64,000 bases of DNA from Acetobacteraceae bacterium (GCA_022842185.1 JALHQB010000009.1:1-64000), one strand, 5' to 3'; counted from the first letter of the stretch, positions 1 to 8,086 are shown. The notes: generated by a model from the sequence alone, not told the origin. Program-made: numbers and translations.

Positions 1-41
1 CTCAAACGATCCAGGGGCAATCAGGATCCGCCCCGCCGCAC

Positions 42-75
42 GACGGCGAGCGGCCAAGCTTGGCCGCTCGCCGTC
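42..75. repeat. perfect 34-bp palindrome
   Basis: The arms GACGGCGAGCGGCCAAG and CTTGGCCGCTCGCCGTC are exact reverse complements with no spacer; the centre is AAGCTT. A transcript in either direction would form a very stable hairpin. It lies beyond the 3' end of the leftward polyphosphate kinase gene, so it may end transcription, but no T-run follows on either strand. Function is inferred. Confidence 0.6.
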
Positions 76-85
76 TCTACACACA

Positions 86-100
86 AGGGGCAAAGCCCCT
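86..100. terminator. GGGGC/GCCCC hairpin downstream of ppk2
   Basis: AGGGGC, a 3-base loop and GCCCCT form a 6-bp stem about 36 bases past the stop of the leftward polyphosphate kinase gene. It resembles the first hairpin of the two-hairpin modules at 14065, 39069 and 52340, so it is probably a partial copy or relative. No T-run is present. Confidence 0.4.
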
Positions 101-136
101 CTCCGCCTACCGCGCACCCGTGCATGCGACATCCCA

Positions 137-991
137 TCAACCCAGAGAGTCGGCAATCACCTTGAACGGATAATCCGGCGCAACATAATCGCCCGCCTTC
201 TGTCGCTTGGGCAGTTCGACCTTCTGGCGCTTGGGCGCCTCATAGGGAATGTGGCGCAGCAAGTGGCGGATGATGTTCAACCGTCCGCGCTTCTTGTCGT
301 CCGTCTGCGCGACGTACCACGGGGCCCAGGCGGTATCGGTCGCGAGGAACATCGCGTCCCGTGCTCGGGAATAATCATACCAGCGGCTGTACGACTTCAG
401 GTCCATGCCGGTCAGCTTCCACAGCTTCCGCCCATCGTCGATCCGCGCCTCCAGCCGGCGGGTCTGTTCCTCCGGACTGACTTCCAGCCAGTATTTGATC
501 AGGATGACGCCTGAATCGATGATCGCCTTCTCGACGCCGGGCGCCATCTGGAGGAACCGTTCCACCTGCTGGTCGGTGGCGAAACCCATCACGCGTTCGA
601 CGCCGGCGCGATTGTACCAGGACCGATCGAAGATCACGACCTCCCCGGCCGCCGGCAGATGCCGGACATATCGCTGGATATAAAGCTGTGACTTCTCGCG
701 TTCGGTCGGCGCCGGCAGCGCCACCACGCGGAACACGCGCGGGCTGACGCGTTCCGTGATGGCCTTGATCGTGCCGCCCTTGCCGGCGCCGTCGCGCCCT
801 TCGAAGATGATGCAGACCTTGGCTCCGGTCTTCTGCACCCACATCTGCAGCTTCACCAATTCCACATGCAGGTCGTGCAGCGCGCTCTCATAGGCTTTGC
901 GAGCGAGGCGGCCATCGGCGCGAAAGCGCGGATCGGGTGCATCGGCCGGCTGTGCCGGCGTGTCGGTCTTGTTCTTGTACTTCTTCGTCAT
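137..991 (-). CDS. ppk2: polyphosphate kinase 2 family protein
   Basis: A 284-residue PPK2-family enzyme, which moves phosphate between inorganic polyphosphate and nucleotides in the cytoplasm. The Walker A-like loop GRDGAGKGG is at about residues 65-73 and the DRSWYNRAGVE motif at about 122-132; both are diagnostic. Length fits the one-domain PPK2 group. The first ~25 residues are polar and probably disordered. The ATG at 989-991 has GGGGAAGG upstream. The gene sits 34 bases downstream of the small ORF at 1026-1475 and probably shares its transcript, so it may answer to the FNR/FixK-like box at 1554. Whether ADP, GDP or AMP is the preferred acceptor cannot be told from the sequence. Confidence 0.93.
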   Translation of the reverse strand: MTKKYKNKTDTPAQPADAPDPRFRADGRLARKAYESALHDLHVELVKLQMWVQKTGAKVCIIFEGRDGAGKGGTIKAITERVSPRVFRVVALPAPTEREKSQLYIQRYVRHLPAAGEVVIFDRSWYNRAGVERVMGFATDQQVERFLQMAPGVEKAIIDSGVILIKYWLEVSPEEQTRRLEARIDDGRKLWKLTGMDLKSYSRWYDYSRARDAMFLATDTAWAPWYVAQTDDKKRGRLNIIRHLLRHIPYEAPKRQKVELPKRQKAGDYVAPDYPFKVIADSLG

Positions 992-1025
992 GGCCGTTGC
1001 CTTCCCCGTTGACGCCCGCGAAACC

Positions 1026-1475
1026 TTACTCGGGATGCTCCCAGGTCAGGTACCAGCCGCAATCGCCGGGCATCCCGCCGGGCCAGTCCACGATCTCGAC
1101 CTTCAGCTGGAAGCCGCGCGGGGCGAGCTCGCGGGCGTAGAATTCGTAGGCGCGCTTGGGGAAGCCTTCGAGCTTCTCATGCCAGTTCGTCGCATGCGTG
1201 GTCAGCGAACGTCCCGAATCCGGCAGCCATTCCGACGGGAATTGCAGCACCAGCGCCTGCTTCTCCCCGTTCTCGACCGCGCGGCGGACGACGTTGGCGA
1301 TGCGTTCCATCGCTTCGGGCTGGATGTCACGCGTTTCGAAGGCTTGGCGGACGAGGTCGCGCTCATCCTTCTTCGCGGCGTCCTGGGCGCGGCGTTCATC
1401 CGCCGCGCGCTTGCGCTTGTCAGCGATCAGGTCCCAGATCGCCTGGGCGCTGAGATTGCTGCCGGTCACGCTCAT
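1026..1475 (-). CDS. conserved-looking hypothetical protein upstream of ppk2
   Basis: About 149 residues, with no family I can name. The N-terminal half is rich in charged residues and probably helical (KRKRAADERRAQDAAKKDE). The C-terminal half is mixed alpha/beta and ends in a Trp/Gly-rich stretch. No signal peptide or membrane segment is seen. I chose the ATG at 1473-1475 because AGGAGG lies 7 bases upstream; a longer reading from 1523 has no such site. It precedes ppk2 by 34 bases on the same strand, and a FNR/FixK-like box lies about 80 bases upstream of its start, so expression under low oxygen is possible. Confidence 0.75.
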   Translation of the reverse strand: MSVTGSNLSAQAIWDLIADKRKRAADERRAQDAAKKDERDLVRQAFETRDIQPEAMERIANVVRRAVENGEKQALVLQFPSEWLPDSGRSLTTHATNWHEKLEGFPKRAYEFYARELAPRGFQLKVEIVDWPGGMPGDCGWYLTWEHPE

Positions 1476-1553
1476 CGATCGCCTCCTGCCCATGGCAGGC
1501 CCCTCAGGGCCCGCCGGTTGCATGGAGGCTAGGTCACGCGTGCGTCACAGTCA

Positions 1554-1567
1554 TTGACGCACATCAA
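1554..1567. promoter_or_regulatory. FNR/FixK-type box (TTGA-N6-TCAA)
   Basis: TTGACGCACATCAA matches the TTGA-N6-TCAA dyad bound by FNR/FixK/FnrL regulators of alphaproteobacteria. It is centred about 85 bases upstream of the start of the leftward gene at 1475 and just beyond the 3' end of the phnM paralogue at 1583. The likely target is the 1026-1475/ppk2 transcript. The match is seen; the regulation is inferred. Confidence 0.5.
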
Positions 1568-1582
1568 TCGGTCAGGGGCGCC

Positions 1583-2725
1583 TCATGCCGCCAAACGACC
1601 CGCCGCGCGCGGCGCGATCCAGGCGAGGCGGCCCGCCGCGAAGACCGCCACCGGCGCCGGCACCGCCGGGTCCACCACCACCACATCCCCGCGCAGGCCG
1701 GGCGCGATCCGCCCGCGATCGGCCAGCCCGCAAGCCTCCGCCGGGTTGGCCGACACCAGCGCCCAGGCCCGCGGCAGGTCCAGAACCCCACGCTTCACCA
1801 TGGCAAAGGCGGCCTCCAGCAGCGCCGGCCAGACGTAGTCGGACGCCAGCACCGTCACCAGCCCGCGTTCGGCCAGCGGCGCGGCGGATGCCCACCCCAG
1901 ATGGCTGCCGCCTCGCACCACATTCGGCGCGCCCATCACCACATGCTCACCCGCTGCGCGCGCATCGGCGGCAACCGCCTCGGCCATCGGGAATTCGCAG
2001 ATATGCGCACCGAAGTCGCGGTAATAGGCGCGGTCCGCCAGCGTCGCATCGTCATGGCTCAGCACAGGAATCCCCGCCGCGCGCGCCGCATTGGCCAGCC
2101 TGGCGCGCGCCGCGGGGATCCCGCCGCGCCGCGCCGCGACGGACTCCGCCAGCGTCCGGAAGTCGTCGGCCTTCATCCCCGCGCGTCCGGCATATTTCGC
2201 CGTCTGCACCGGGTCGCCAAGCTTCTTCACGATCGACATCGTGTGATCGTTGAAGCCGAGCAGATGCACGGAGCCATCGGCGATCCCCGCCAGCGCATCC
2301 TCCAGCGCGTCGAAATTGTCGGCCTCGAAGCGCAGATGCACGCGCAGGTCGGTCGCCGCCTGCGCGCGCGCCGCCGGCAGCGCCGCCTTCAGCGCCCGCC
2401 AGGCCGCGAGCGAGCGGAGCCCCGGTTCCCAGGACAGCGTGACTCCGAGATAGGCCGTGGTAATCCCGCAGGCGATCAGCTGCGCGGCGGAATCGCGCAG
2501 CGCGAGGCCGACCGGCAGATCGACACCCGGGCGCGGCTGCAACTGGCGTTCATGCGCATCGCCATGGATGTCCACGATCCCGGGCAACACCAGCAACCCC
2601 GTCACGTCAAACTTCGCGGCGCCCGGCGTGACACCCTCGGCCACCAGGCCATCCGTGAGCGCGAGCGCGCCGTCGGCCATCGCGCCGTCCCGCAGGACGG
2701 CGCCACCGGTCAATGTCCAGTTCAT
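1583..2725 (-). CDS. PhnM-like amidohydrolase, divergent paralogue
   Basis: A 380-residue metal-dependent amidohydrolase related to PhnM (alpha-D-ribose 1-methylphosphonate 5-triphosphate diphosphatase). The metal-site region reads HGDAHERQLQPRPG from residue 54, where the operon PhnM at 8083 has HTDNLERQ, so this is a separate subfamily. Further metal-site candidates are the central HDDA and a late SDY. The ATG at 2723-2725 starts 4 bases after the phnF stop, so the two genes form a unit reading away from phnGHIJKLM. Substrate is unknown: it could be a second PhnM for other phosphonate intermediates or a different hydrolase. No frameshift or truncation is apparent. Confidence 0.85.
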   Translation of the reverse strand: MNWTLTGGAVLRDGAMADGALALTDGLVAEGVTPGAAKFDVTGLLVLPGIVDIHGDAHERQLQPRPGVDLPVGLALRDSAAQLIACGITTAYLGVTLSWEPGLRSLAAWRALKAALPAARAQAATDLRVHLRFEADNFDALEDALAGIADGSVHLLGFNDHTMSIVKKLGDPVQTAKYAGRAGMKADDFRTLAESVAARRGGIPAARARLANAARAAGIPVLSHDDATLADRAYYRDFGAHICEFPMAEAVAADARAAGEHVVMGAPNVVRGGSHLGWASAAPLAERGLVTVLASDYVWPALLEAAFAMVKRGVLDLPRAWALVSANPAEACGLADRGRIAPGLRGDVVVVDPAVPAPVAVFAAGRLAWIAPRAAGRLAA

Positions 2726-2729
2726 GCGC

Positions 2730-3479
2730 TCAAGGCTCCACCACCAGTTGCACGCGACCGGCGGCATAGACCGCCATGGTCCAATCCACCGGCTGCCCCG
2801 CCGGATCGACATTCAGGGATTCCGCGACCAGCACCGGGCGGGATCGGGATTGCTGCAACAGATCCGCTTCCTCCGGGGTCGGCAATCGCGCAGTGATACG
2901 CGACGAATGCCGGCGATAGTCGGGAATGCCGCAGGCTTCGAGCGCCGCGGTGATCGAAGCGTTGGTGCCCAGCACATCGCCGGCCGCGGCGCAGCGCGGC
3001 AGCGGCAGGTGATGCGCGCCCAGCACCACGGGCCGCCCATCGGCAAGGCCCAGCCGGTCGATGCGCAACACCAACCGCCCGCGCCGGATGCCCAGAGCCT
3101 CGGCCAACTGCGTCTCCGCCGGGATTTCGTTGATGCGCAGGATGCGCCCGGCGGGTTCGCGGTTCTGCCGGCGCAGCAGTTCCGAAAACCGCGTGCGGGG
3201 GCCGAGGCGGTAATCGACCACATCCTCCGCCACGAAGGCGCCGCGGCCCTGTTCGACGCGGATCAGGCCGCGCGCCTCCAGATCCTCCAGCGCGCGGCGC
3301 ACCGTGTGGCGGTTCACGCCGAAACGGGTGGTCAGCACGGCTTCGGTCGGCAGGCGTTCCCCGGCCGCCTTTGCACCGCGCGCGATCTCGGCCTCCATCG
3401 TCGCCGCGATCTGGCGCCACAGCGCGACACCCTGGCCGCGGGCGAGCGGCGCGCCTGTCATCGAAACTTCAACCATCAC
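2730..3479 (-). CDS. phnF: PhnF-type GntR/HutC family regulator
   Basis: A 249-residue transcription factor with a GntR winged helix at about residues 20-85 (SRxGVNRHTVRRAL-like recognition helix) and a UTRA effector domain in the C-terminal two thirds. PhnF proteins repress phosphonate genes and release DNA when an effector binds. The gene faces away from phnG across a 68-base gap containing the palindrome TGTCTAGACA, its probable operator. It is co-transcribed with the phnM paralogue 4 bases downstream. Two other in-frame ATGs near the N-terminus leave the exact start open by a few residues. Confidence 0.88.
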   Translation of the reverse strand: MMVEVSMTGAPLARGQGVALWRQIAATMEAEIARGAKAAGERLPTEAVLTTRFGVNRHTVRRALEDLEARGLIRVEQGRGAFVAEDVVDYRLGPRTRFSELLRRQNREPAGRILRINEIPAETQLAEALGIRRGRLVLRIDRLGLADGRPVVLGAHHLPLPRCAAAGDVLGTNASITAALEACGIPDYRRHSSRITARLPTPEEADLLQQSRSRPVLVAESLNVDPAGQPVDWTMAVYAAGRVQLVVEP

Positions 3480-3532
3480 CGGTCATGTCCGTGGGATATC
3501 CGTGTGGACTTTCTGGCGGATGGACGTCTAAC

Positions 3533-3542
3533 TGTCTAGACA
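3533..3542. promoter_or_regulatory. candidate PhnF/HutC-type operator
   Basis: TGTCTAGACA is a perfect palindrome whose GT-N-TA-type half sites fit the HutC-subfamily operator pattern (GT..TA..AC). It ends 5 bases before the phnG ATG, in the place where a ribosome site would be, so a bound repressor would block the phn operon directly. The gap is shared with phnF, which may therefore regulate itself. Confidence 0.55.
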
Positions 3543-3547
3543 AATTC

Positions 3548-4003
3548 ATGACCCAGAACGCACCCCACCCCGCCCCCGAGCGCCGCCATTGGATGGCGGT
3601 CCTCGCCCGTGCCGGCGCAGCCGAGATCACCGATCTCCTGGCCGCGCTGCCCGTCCTTCCCGCCTTCGAACACCTGCGCCCGCCCGAGACCGGGCTGGTC
3701 ATGGTGCGTGGCCGCGCCGGGGGGGATGGCAGCGCCTTCAACCTTGGCGAGATGACCGTGACACGCTGCGCGGTCCGGCTCGGCGATGTGGTGGGCCATG
3801 CCTATGTCGCGGGGCGCGACAAGCGGCAGGCGGAACTGGCGGCGCTGGTCGATGCGGCGTTGCAGGACCCGGCACGGCGGAACGCATTCATCGATGGCGT
3901 GATCGCGCCGCTGGCGGCGCGCCAGCAGGCGGCGCGCGATGCCGAGGCGCGCCGCGCCGCCGCGACCCGGGTGGATTTCCTGACCATGCAGACGACACGA
4001 TGA
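3548..4003 (+). CDS. phnG: C-P lyase core subunit PhnG
   Basis: A 151-residue subunit of the PhnGHIJ carbon-phosphorus lyase core complex. With PhnH, PhnI and PhnL it supports transfer of the phosphonate to the ribose C1 of ATP. The near-N-terminal ERRHWMAVLARA segment is typical of PhnG. The ATG at 3548 keeps this segment. No Shine-Dalgarno is visible, because the operator palindrome occupies the space, so the message may have a very short leader or none. It is first in an operon running to 9902, and its stop overlaps the phnH start (ATGA at 4000-4003). Confidence 0.92.
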   Translation: MTQNAPHPAPERRHWMAVLARAGAAEITDLLAALPVLPAFEHLRPPETGLVMVRGRAGGDGSAFNLGEMTVTRCAVRLGDVVGHAYVAGRDKRQAELAALVDAALQDPARRNAFIDGVIAPLAARQQAARDAEARRAAATRVDFLTMQTTR

Positions 4004-4572
4004 ACACGTTGACCCCCGGCTTCGCCGATCCCGTCCTCGACGGTCAGGCCACCTTCCGCGCGGTGCTGGAGGCGATGAGCCGCCCGGGGCGCATCCAGCG
4101 CGTCGGCGCTGGCCTGCGCCCGCCGGCGCCGCTGAACCAGGCGGCGGCGGCGGTGCTGCTGACCCTCGCCGACGCCGACACGCCCTTCGCCCATGACGCC
4201 GGCACGGACGCCGAGGCCTGGCTGCGCTTCCATTGCGGGATGCCGTCCTGCACGACCGCCCAGGCTGCCTTCGTGCTGGCGACCGGCGCGGCGCCATCCC
4301 TGGCCGCTTTGGCGCAGGGAACCGAGGAAGAACCTCAGTCCGGCGCCACGCTGGTGTTGCAGGTGACTGGTCTTGCCGAAAGCGATGGCTGGCGCCTGAC
4401 CGGTCCGGGCATCGAGACCGAGCATCGGTTGCGCGTCGATGGCGCGCCGGACGGCTTCGTCGCTGCCTGGGCCGCCAACCGCGCCGGCCTGCCCTGTGGC
4501 GTCGATGTCGTGCTGTGCGCGGGGGACCGGCTCGCCGCCCTGCCCCGCAGCGTCATGATCGCGGAGGGCTGA
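4000..4572 (+). CDS. phnH: C-P lyase core subunit PhnH
   Basis: A 190-residue PhnH, part of the C-P lyase core complex and needed for the step that makes ribose-phosphonate triphosphate. The N-terminal GFADPVLDGQATFRAVLEAM stretch and the later GPGIE segment are family features. The start overlaps the phnG stop as ATGA. PhnI follows after 4 bases, with GGAGGG as its ribosome site inside the end of phnH. The sequence gives no sign of damage. Confidence 0.92.
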   Translation: MNTLTPGFADPVLDGQATFRAVLEAMSRPGRIQRVGAGLRPPAPLNQAAAAVLLTLADADTPFAHDAGTDAEAWLRFHCGMPSCTTAQAAFVLATGAAPSLAALAQGTEEEPQSGATLVLQVTGLAESDGWRLTGPGIETEHRLRVDGAPDGFVAAWAANRAGLPCGVDVVLCAGDRLAALPRSVMIAEG

Positions 4573-4576
4573 TCCA

Positions 4577-5662
4577 ATGTATGTCGCAGTAAAGGGCGGG
4601 GAACGCGCGATCAGCGCCGCCCATGCCTGGCTGGACGAAACCCGGCGCGGCGATCCGTCCGTGCCGGAACTGTCCATCGCGCAGATCGAACAGCAGATGG
4701 GCCTGGCGGTGGATCGCGTGATGGCGGAAGGGTCGTGCCATGACCGCTTCCTGGCCGCGCTGGCCATCAAGCAGGCCAAGGGGGATTTGATCGAGGCCGC
4801 CTTCCTGCTGCGCGCCTATCGCACGACCTTGCAGCGCTTCGGTGCGTCGGAACCGCTGGAGACATCGCGGATGCGCCTGCGCCGGCGCGTCAGTGCGACC
4901 TACAAGGATCTGCCGGGAGGCCAGGTGCTGGGGCCGACCTTCGACTACACGCATCGGCTGCTGGATTTCGCGCTGGCCGCCGAGGGCGCGGCCCCTGCCG
5001 TCGCGCCGGAAGCGGCCGCCCCGGTGGCCGAGGTGCCGCGCGTGACAGAGTTGCTGGCCCGTGAAGGGCTGATGCAGCGGGAAGACATGACCGAGGGCGA
5101 ACCCGGCGACCTGACGCGCCAGCCCCTGGCCTTCCCGGCGGATCGGCCGGTGCGGTTGCAGAACCTCGCGCGCGGGGATGAAGGATTCCTGCTGGCGCTG
5201 GGGTATTCCACGCAGCGCGGCTACGGCAATGCGCATCCCTTCGTCGGCGAAATCCGCGTGGGCCACATCGCGGTAGAATTCACGCCGCCGGAATTGGGTT
5301 TCCCGATCGAACTTGGCGAGATCGGCATCACCGAATGTCAGATGGTCAACCAATTCGCCGGCAGCCGCACCGAACCGCCGCAATTCACCCGCGGCTACGG
5401 CCTGGTGTTCGGCCATGGCGAACGACGTGCGATGGCGATGTCGCTGGTTGATCGCGGGCTGCGCGCACGCGAACTGGGCGAGGACATCTCCGCCCCGGCG
5501 CAGGATGAGGAATTCGTGCTGTATCATTCCGACAACATCGAAGCGACCGGCTTCGTCGAGCATCTGAAACTGCCGCATTACGTCGATTTCCAAAGTGAAC
5601 TCGAGAACCTTCGCACCATCAGGCGCAGCGCCGAACAGGCGATGCAGGAGGCCGCGGAATGA
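4577..5662 (+). CDS. phnI: C-P lyase nucleosidase subunit PhnI
   Basis: A 361-residue PhnI. In the known pathway it acts as a purine nucleosidase that, with PhnG, PhnH and PhnL, displaces adenine from ATP by the phosphonate. The N-terminus MYVAVKGGERAI and the ELGEIGITECQMVNQF segment are family hallmarks. Length is normal. An acidic/Ala-rich linker at about residues 138-155 separates the two halves. The stop overlaps the phnJ start (ATGA at 5659-5662). Confidence 0.94.
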   Translation: MYVAVKGGERAISAAHAWLDETRRGDPSVPELSIAQIEQQMGLAVDRVMAEGSCHDRFLAALAIKQAKGDLIEAAFLLRAYRTTLQRFGASEPLETSRMRLRRRVSATYKDLPGGQVLGPTFDYTHRLLDFALAAEGAAPAVAPEAAAPVAEVPRVTELLAREGLMQREDMTEGEPGDLTRQPLAFPADRPVRLQNLARGDEGFLLALGYSTQRGYGNAHPFVGEIRVGHIAVEFTPPELGFPIELGEIGITECQMVNQFAGSRTEPPQFTRGYGLVFGHGERRAMAMSLVDRGLRARELGEDISAPAQDEEFVLYHSDNIEATGFVEHLKLPHYVDFQSELENLRTIRRSAEQAMQEAAE

Positions 5663-6606
5663 ACAGCGCCACGACGATGGACTCCCCACGCGCCTCCGGC
5701 ACGATCGACTCCCCACGCGCCTCCGGCGCGATCGACTCCCCACGCGCCTCCGGCGCGATCGACGGCTACAACTTCGCCTATCTGGATGAAGCGACGAAGC
5801 GGATGATCCGGCGTGCGCTGCTGAAGGCCGTTGCCATCCCCGGCCACCAGATCCCCTTCGGCGCGCGGGAGATGCCGCTGCCCTATGGCTGGGGCACGGG
5901 CGGCATCCAGGTGACCGCCTCGATCCTTGGCCCGACCGACACGTTGAAGGTAATCGACCAGGGCGCGGACGACACCACCAACGCCATTTCCATCCGCCGC
6001 TTCTTCACCCGCGTCGCCGGCGTGGCCACCACCGAACACACCGCGGACGCGACCGTGGTGCAGACCCGCCACCGCATCCCCGAACGCACGCTGCGGGAGG
6101 ACCAGATCATCGTCTATCAGGTGCCGCAGCCCGAGCCGCTGTTCCGCCTGGAACCGCGCCGCACCGAGACAAAGCGGCTGCACGCCCTGGCCGATTACGG
6201 GCTGATGCATGTGCGGCTGTATGAGGACATCGCGCGGCTCGGCCACATCGCCAAGGCCTATGACTATCCAGTGATGGTGAATGGGCGCTACCTGATGTCG
6301 CCCTCACCAATCCCGGCCTTCGACAATCCGAAGATGCACCGGATGCCTGCGCTGCAATTGTTCGGCGCGGGGCGCGAGAAGCGCATCTACGCCATCCCGC
6401 CCTATACCGATGTGCGGTCGCTGGATTTCGAGGACCACCCGTTCCGCCCGATCCGCGCGCCGCATGTCTGCGCGCTGTGTGGCAGCGGCGACACCTATCT
6501 GGACGAGGTGATCACCGACGATGCCGGCGGCCGGCTGTTCGTCTGTTCCGACACCGATTTCTGCGCCGAACGCCAGGCCGATACCGCGAAGGAGGCCGCC
6601 GAATGA
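5659..6606 (+). CDS. phnJ: C-P lyase radical SAM subunit PhnJ
   Basis: A 315-residue PhnJ, the radical-SAM enzyme that cleaves the carbon-phosphorus bond of ribose 1-alkylphosphonate 5-phosphate. The iron-sulphur cysteines are C271, C274, C296 and C302 (C-x2-C-x21-C-x5-C), as in the family. The conserved GYNFAYLDEATKRMIRRA segment begins only at about residue 36. Before it lies an extension made of three copies of DSPRASG(T/A)I, encoded by three 27-bp direct repeats. Family members normally reach this segment within about six residues. The repeat is multiple-of-three and keeps frame, so the enzyme is probably active. Confidence 0.94.
   Translation: MNSATTMDSPRASGTIDSPRASGAIDSPRASGAIDGYNFAYLDEATKRMIRRALLKAVAIPGHQIPFGAREMPLPYGWGTGGIQVTASILGPTDTLKVIDQGADDTTNAISIRRFFTRVAGVATTEHTADATVVQTRHRIPERTLREDQIIVYQVPQPEPLFRLEPRRTETKRLHALADYGLMHVRLYEDIARLGHIAKAYDYPVMVNGRYLMSPSPIPAFDNPKMHRMPALQLFGAGREKRIYAIPPYTDVRSLDFEDHPFRPIRAPHVCALCGSGDTYLDEVITDDAGGRLFVCSDTDFCAERQADTAKEAAE
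5680..5760 (+). repeat. three 27-bp in-frame direct repeats in phnJ
   Basis: Units at 5680-5706, 5707-5733 and 5734-5760 are nearly identical; the first differs from the others by one base (A for G in the seventh-residue codon region). Each codes for DSPRASG(T/A)I, and the last two contain the small palindrome GCGCC-TCC-GGCGC. They add 27 residues to the PhnJ N-terminus. Confidence 0.9.
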
Positions 6607-7388
6607 CGCCGCATCGCCCGGAGGCCGGCGGCCTCACACCCCTGTTGGAGGCGCAGGGCCTGAACCTGCGCTTCGGCGCCATCCCGGCGCTGATCGACGT
6701 TGCCATCGATATCACGGCCGGTGAGGTCGTCGCCATCGTCGGTGAATCCGGCTCCGGCAAGACCACGCTGCTGCGTGTGTTGTCGGGGATGATGGCGCCG
6801 GATGCCGGCACCGTGCAGTGGCTGGGCCAGGACGTGCTCGCGATGGGCGAGGCCGCCCGCCGCCGCCTGATGCGCACCGAATGGGGCTTCGTGCACCAGA
6901 ACCCGCGCGACGGGCTTCGCCTGGCGGTCTCGGCTGGCGGCAATGTCGGCGAACGCCTGATGGCTGTCGGCGCGCGCCATTACGGCAGCATTCGCGAACA
7001 GGCTTTGTCCTGGCTGGCCAAGGTGGAAATCGACGCAAGCCGCATCGACGACCTGCCGCGCACCTTCTCGGGCGGCATGCAGCAGCGCTTGCAGATTGCC
7101 CGCACGCTGGTGACGCATCCCAAACTGGTGTTCATGGATGAACCGACCGGGGGGCTGGATGTCTCGGTGCAGGCGCGCCTGCTCGACCTGATCCGGTCGC
7201 TGTCACGCGAATTGGGGCTATCGGTGCTGATCGTCACACATGATATCGCAGCGGCCAGGCTGCTCGCCGACCGCATCCTGGTGATGCGGCGCGGCCGCGT
7301 GGTGGAACAGGGGCTGACGGACCGGGTGCTGGATGATCCGCAGCATCCCTATACGCAGTTGCTCGTCTCCTCGGTGCTCGCGGCATGA
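6603..7388 (+). CDS. phnK: C-P lyase ABC-type ATPase PhnK
   Basis: A 261-residue ABC-type ATPase that docks on the PhnGHIJ core and has no partner permease. Walker A GESGSGKTT is at residues 47-55, the signature FSGGMQQR follows in the second half, and the Walker B segment LVFMDEPTGGLD is intact. The C-terminal DDPQHPYTQLLV resembles oligopeptide-transport ATPases, as is usual for PhnK. The start overlaps the phnJ stop (ATGA), and the stop overlaps the phnL start. Confidence 0.93.
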   Translation: MTPHRPEAGGLTPLLEAQGLNLRFGAIPALIDVAIDITAGEVVAIVGESGSGKTTLLRVLSGMMAPDAGTVQWLGQDVLAMGEAARRRLMRTEWGFVHQNPRDGLRLAVSAGGNVGERLMAVGARHYGSIREQALSWLAKVEIDASRIDDLPRTFSGGMQQRLQIARTLVTHPKLVFMDEPTGGLDVSVQARLLDLIRSLSRELGLSVLIVTHDIAAARLLADRILVMRRGRVVEQGLTDRVLDDPQHPYTQLLVSSVLAA

Positions 7389-8086
7389 CCGCCCCCCTGT
7401 TGCGCACCAAAGGCCTGGGCAAGGCCTTCACGCTGCACCTGCAAGGGGGCACGCATATCCCGGTGCTGGGGGATGTGGATCTTGCCGTGCATCCGGGCGA
7501 ATGCGTCGCCTTGTGGGGGCCATCGGGCGCCGGCAAATCGACGCTGATGCGCTGCCTGTACGGCAATTACGGCGCCGGTTCGGGCCGCATCATGCTGCGC
7601 CATCGTGGTGCCGACATCGACCTCGCCGCCGCCGCCCCCCGCACGGTGATCGAGGTGCGGCGGGAGACGCTGGGCTATGTCTCGCAGTTCCTGCGCGTCA
7701 TCCCGCGCGTGGCGACGCGCGACATCGTCGCCGAACCGCTGATCGCGCGGGGCATGAACCGCGGCGAAGCCCTGGCACGCGCCACCACCCTGTTGCACCG
7801 GCTGAACCTGCCTGAACGGCTGCACGGCCTGCCACCCTCCACCTTCTCGGGCGGTGAGCAGCAGCGGGTGAATCTTGCCCGCGGCTTCGCCCCGTTCTAC
7901 CCAGTTCTGCTGCTGGACGAACCCACCGCCAGCCTCGACGCCGCCAACCGCGCCGTCGTGCTGTCCCTCATCAACGAAGCCAAGGCCACCGGTGCCGCCA
8001 TCATCGGCATCTTCCACGATACCGAAGTGCGCGAAGCCGTCGCCGACCGGCTTTACGACGTGCTCCCCCAGCAGGACGCCGCATGA
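7385..8086 (+). CDS. phnL: C-P lyase ABC-type ATPase PhnL
   Basis: A 233-residue ABC-type ATPase that works with PhnG, PhnH and PhnI to attach the phosphonate to ribose. Walker A GPSGAGKST is at residues 45-53; the signature FSGGEQQRVNLARG and Walker B LLLDEPTASLD are intact. The YGNYGAGSGRI segment is typical of PhnL. ATGA overlaps occur at both ends, so translation is coupled along the operon. Confidence 0.93.
   Translation: MTAPLLRTKGLGKAFTLHLQGGTHIPVLGDVDLAVHPGECVALWGPSGAGKSTLMRCLYGNYGAGSGRIMLRHRGADIDLAAAAPRTVIEVRRETLGYVSQFLRVIPRVATRDIVAEPLIARGMNRGEALARATTLLHRLNLPERLHGLPPSTFSGGEQQRVNLARGFAPFYPVLLLDEPTASLDAANRAVVLSLINEAKATGAAIIGIFHDTEVREAVADRLYDVLPQQDAA

Noticed and set aside
1554..1567. 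Reading TTGACG as a sigma-70 -35 element
   Set aside because: No matching -10 at 16-18 bases on either strand; the TTGA-N6-TCAA dyad is the better explanation.
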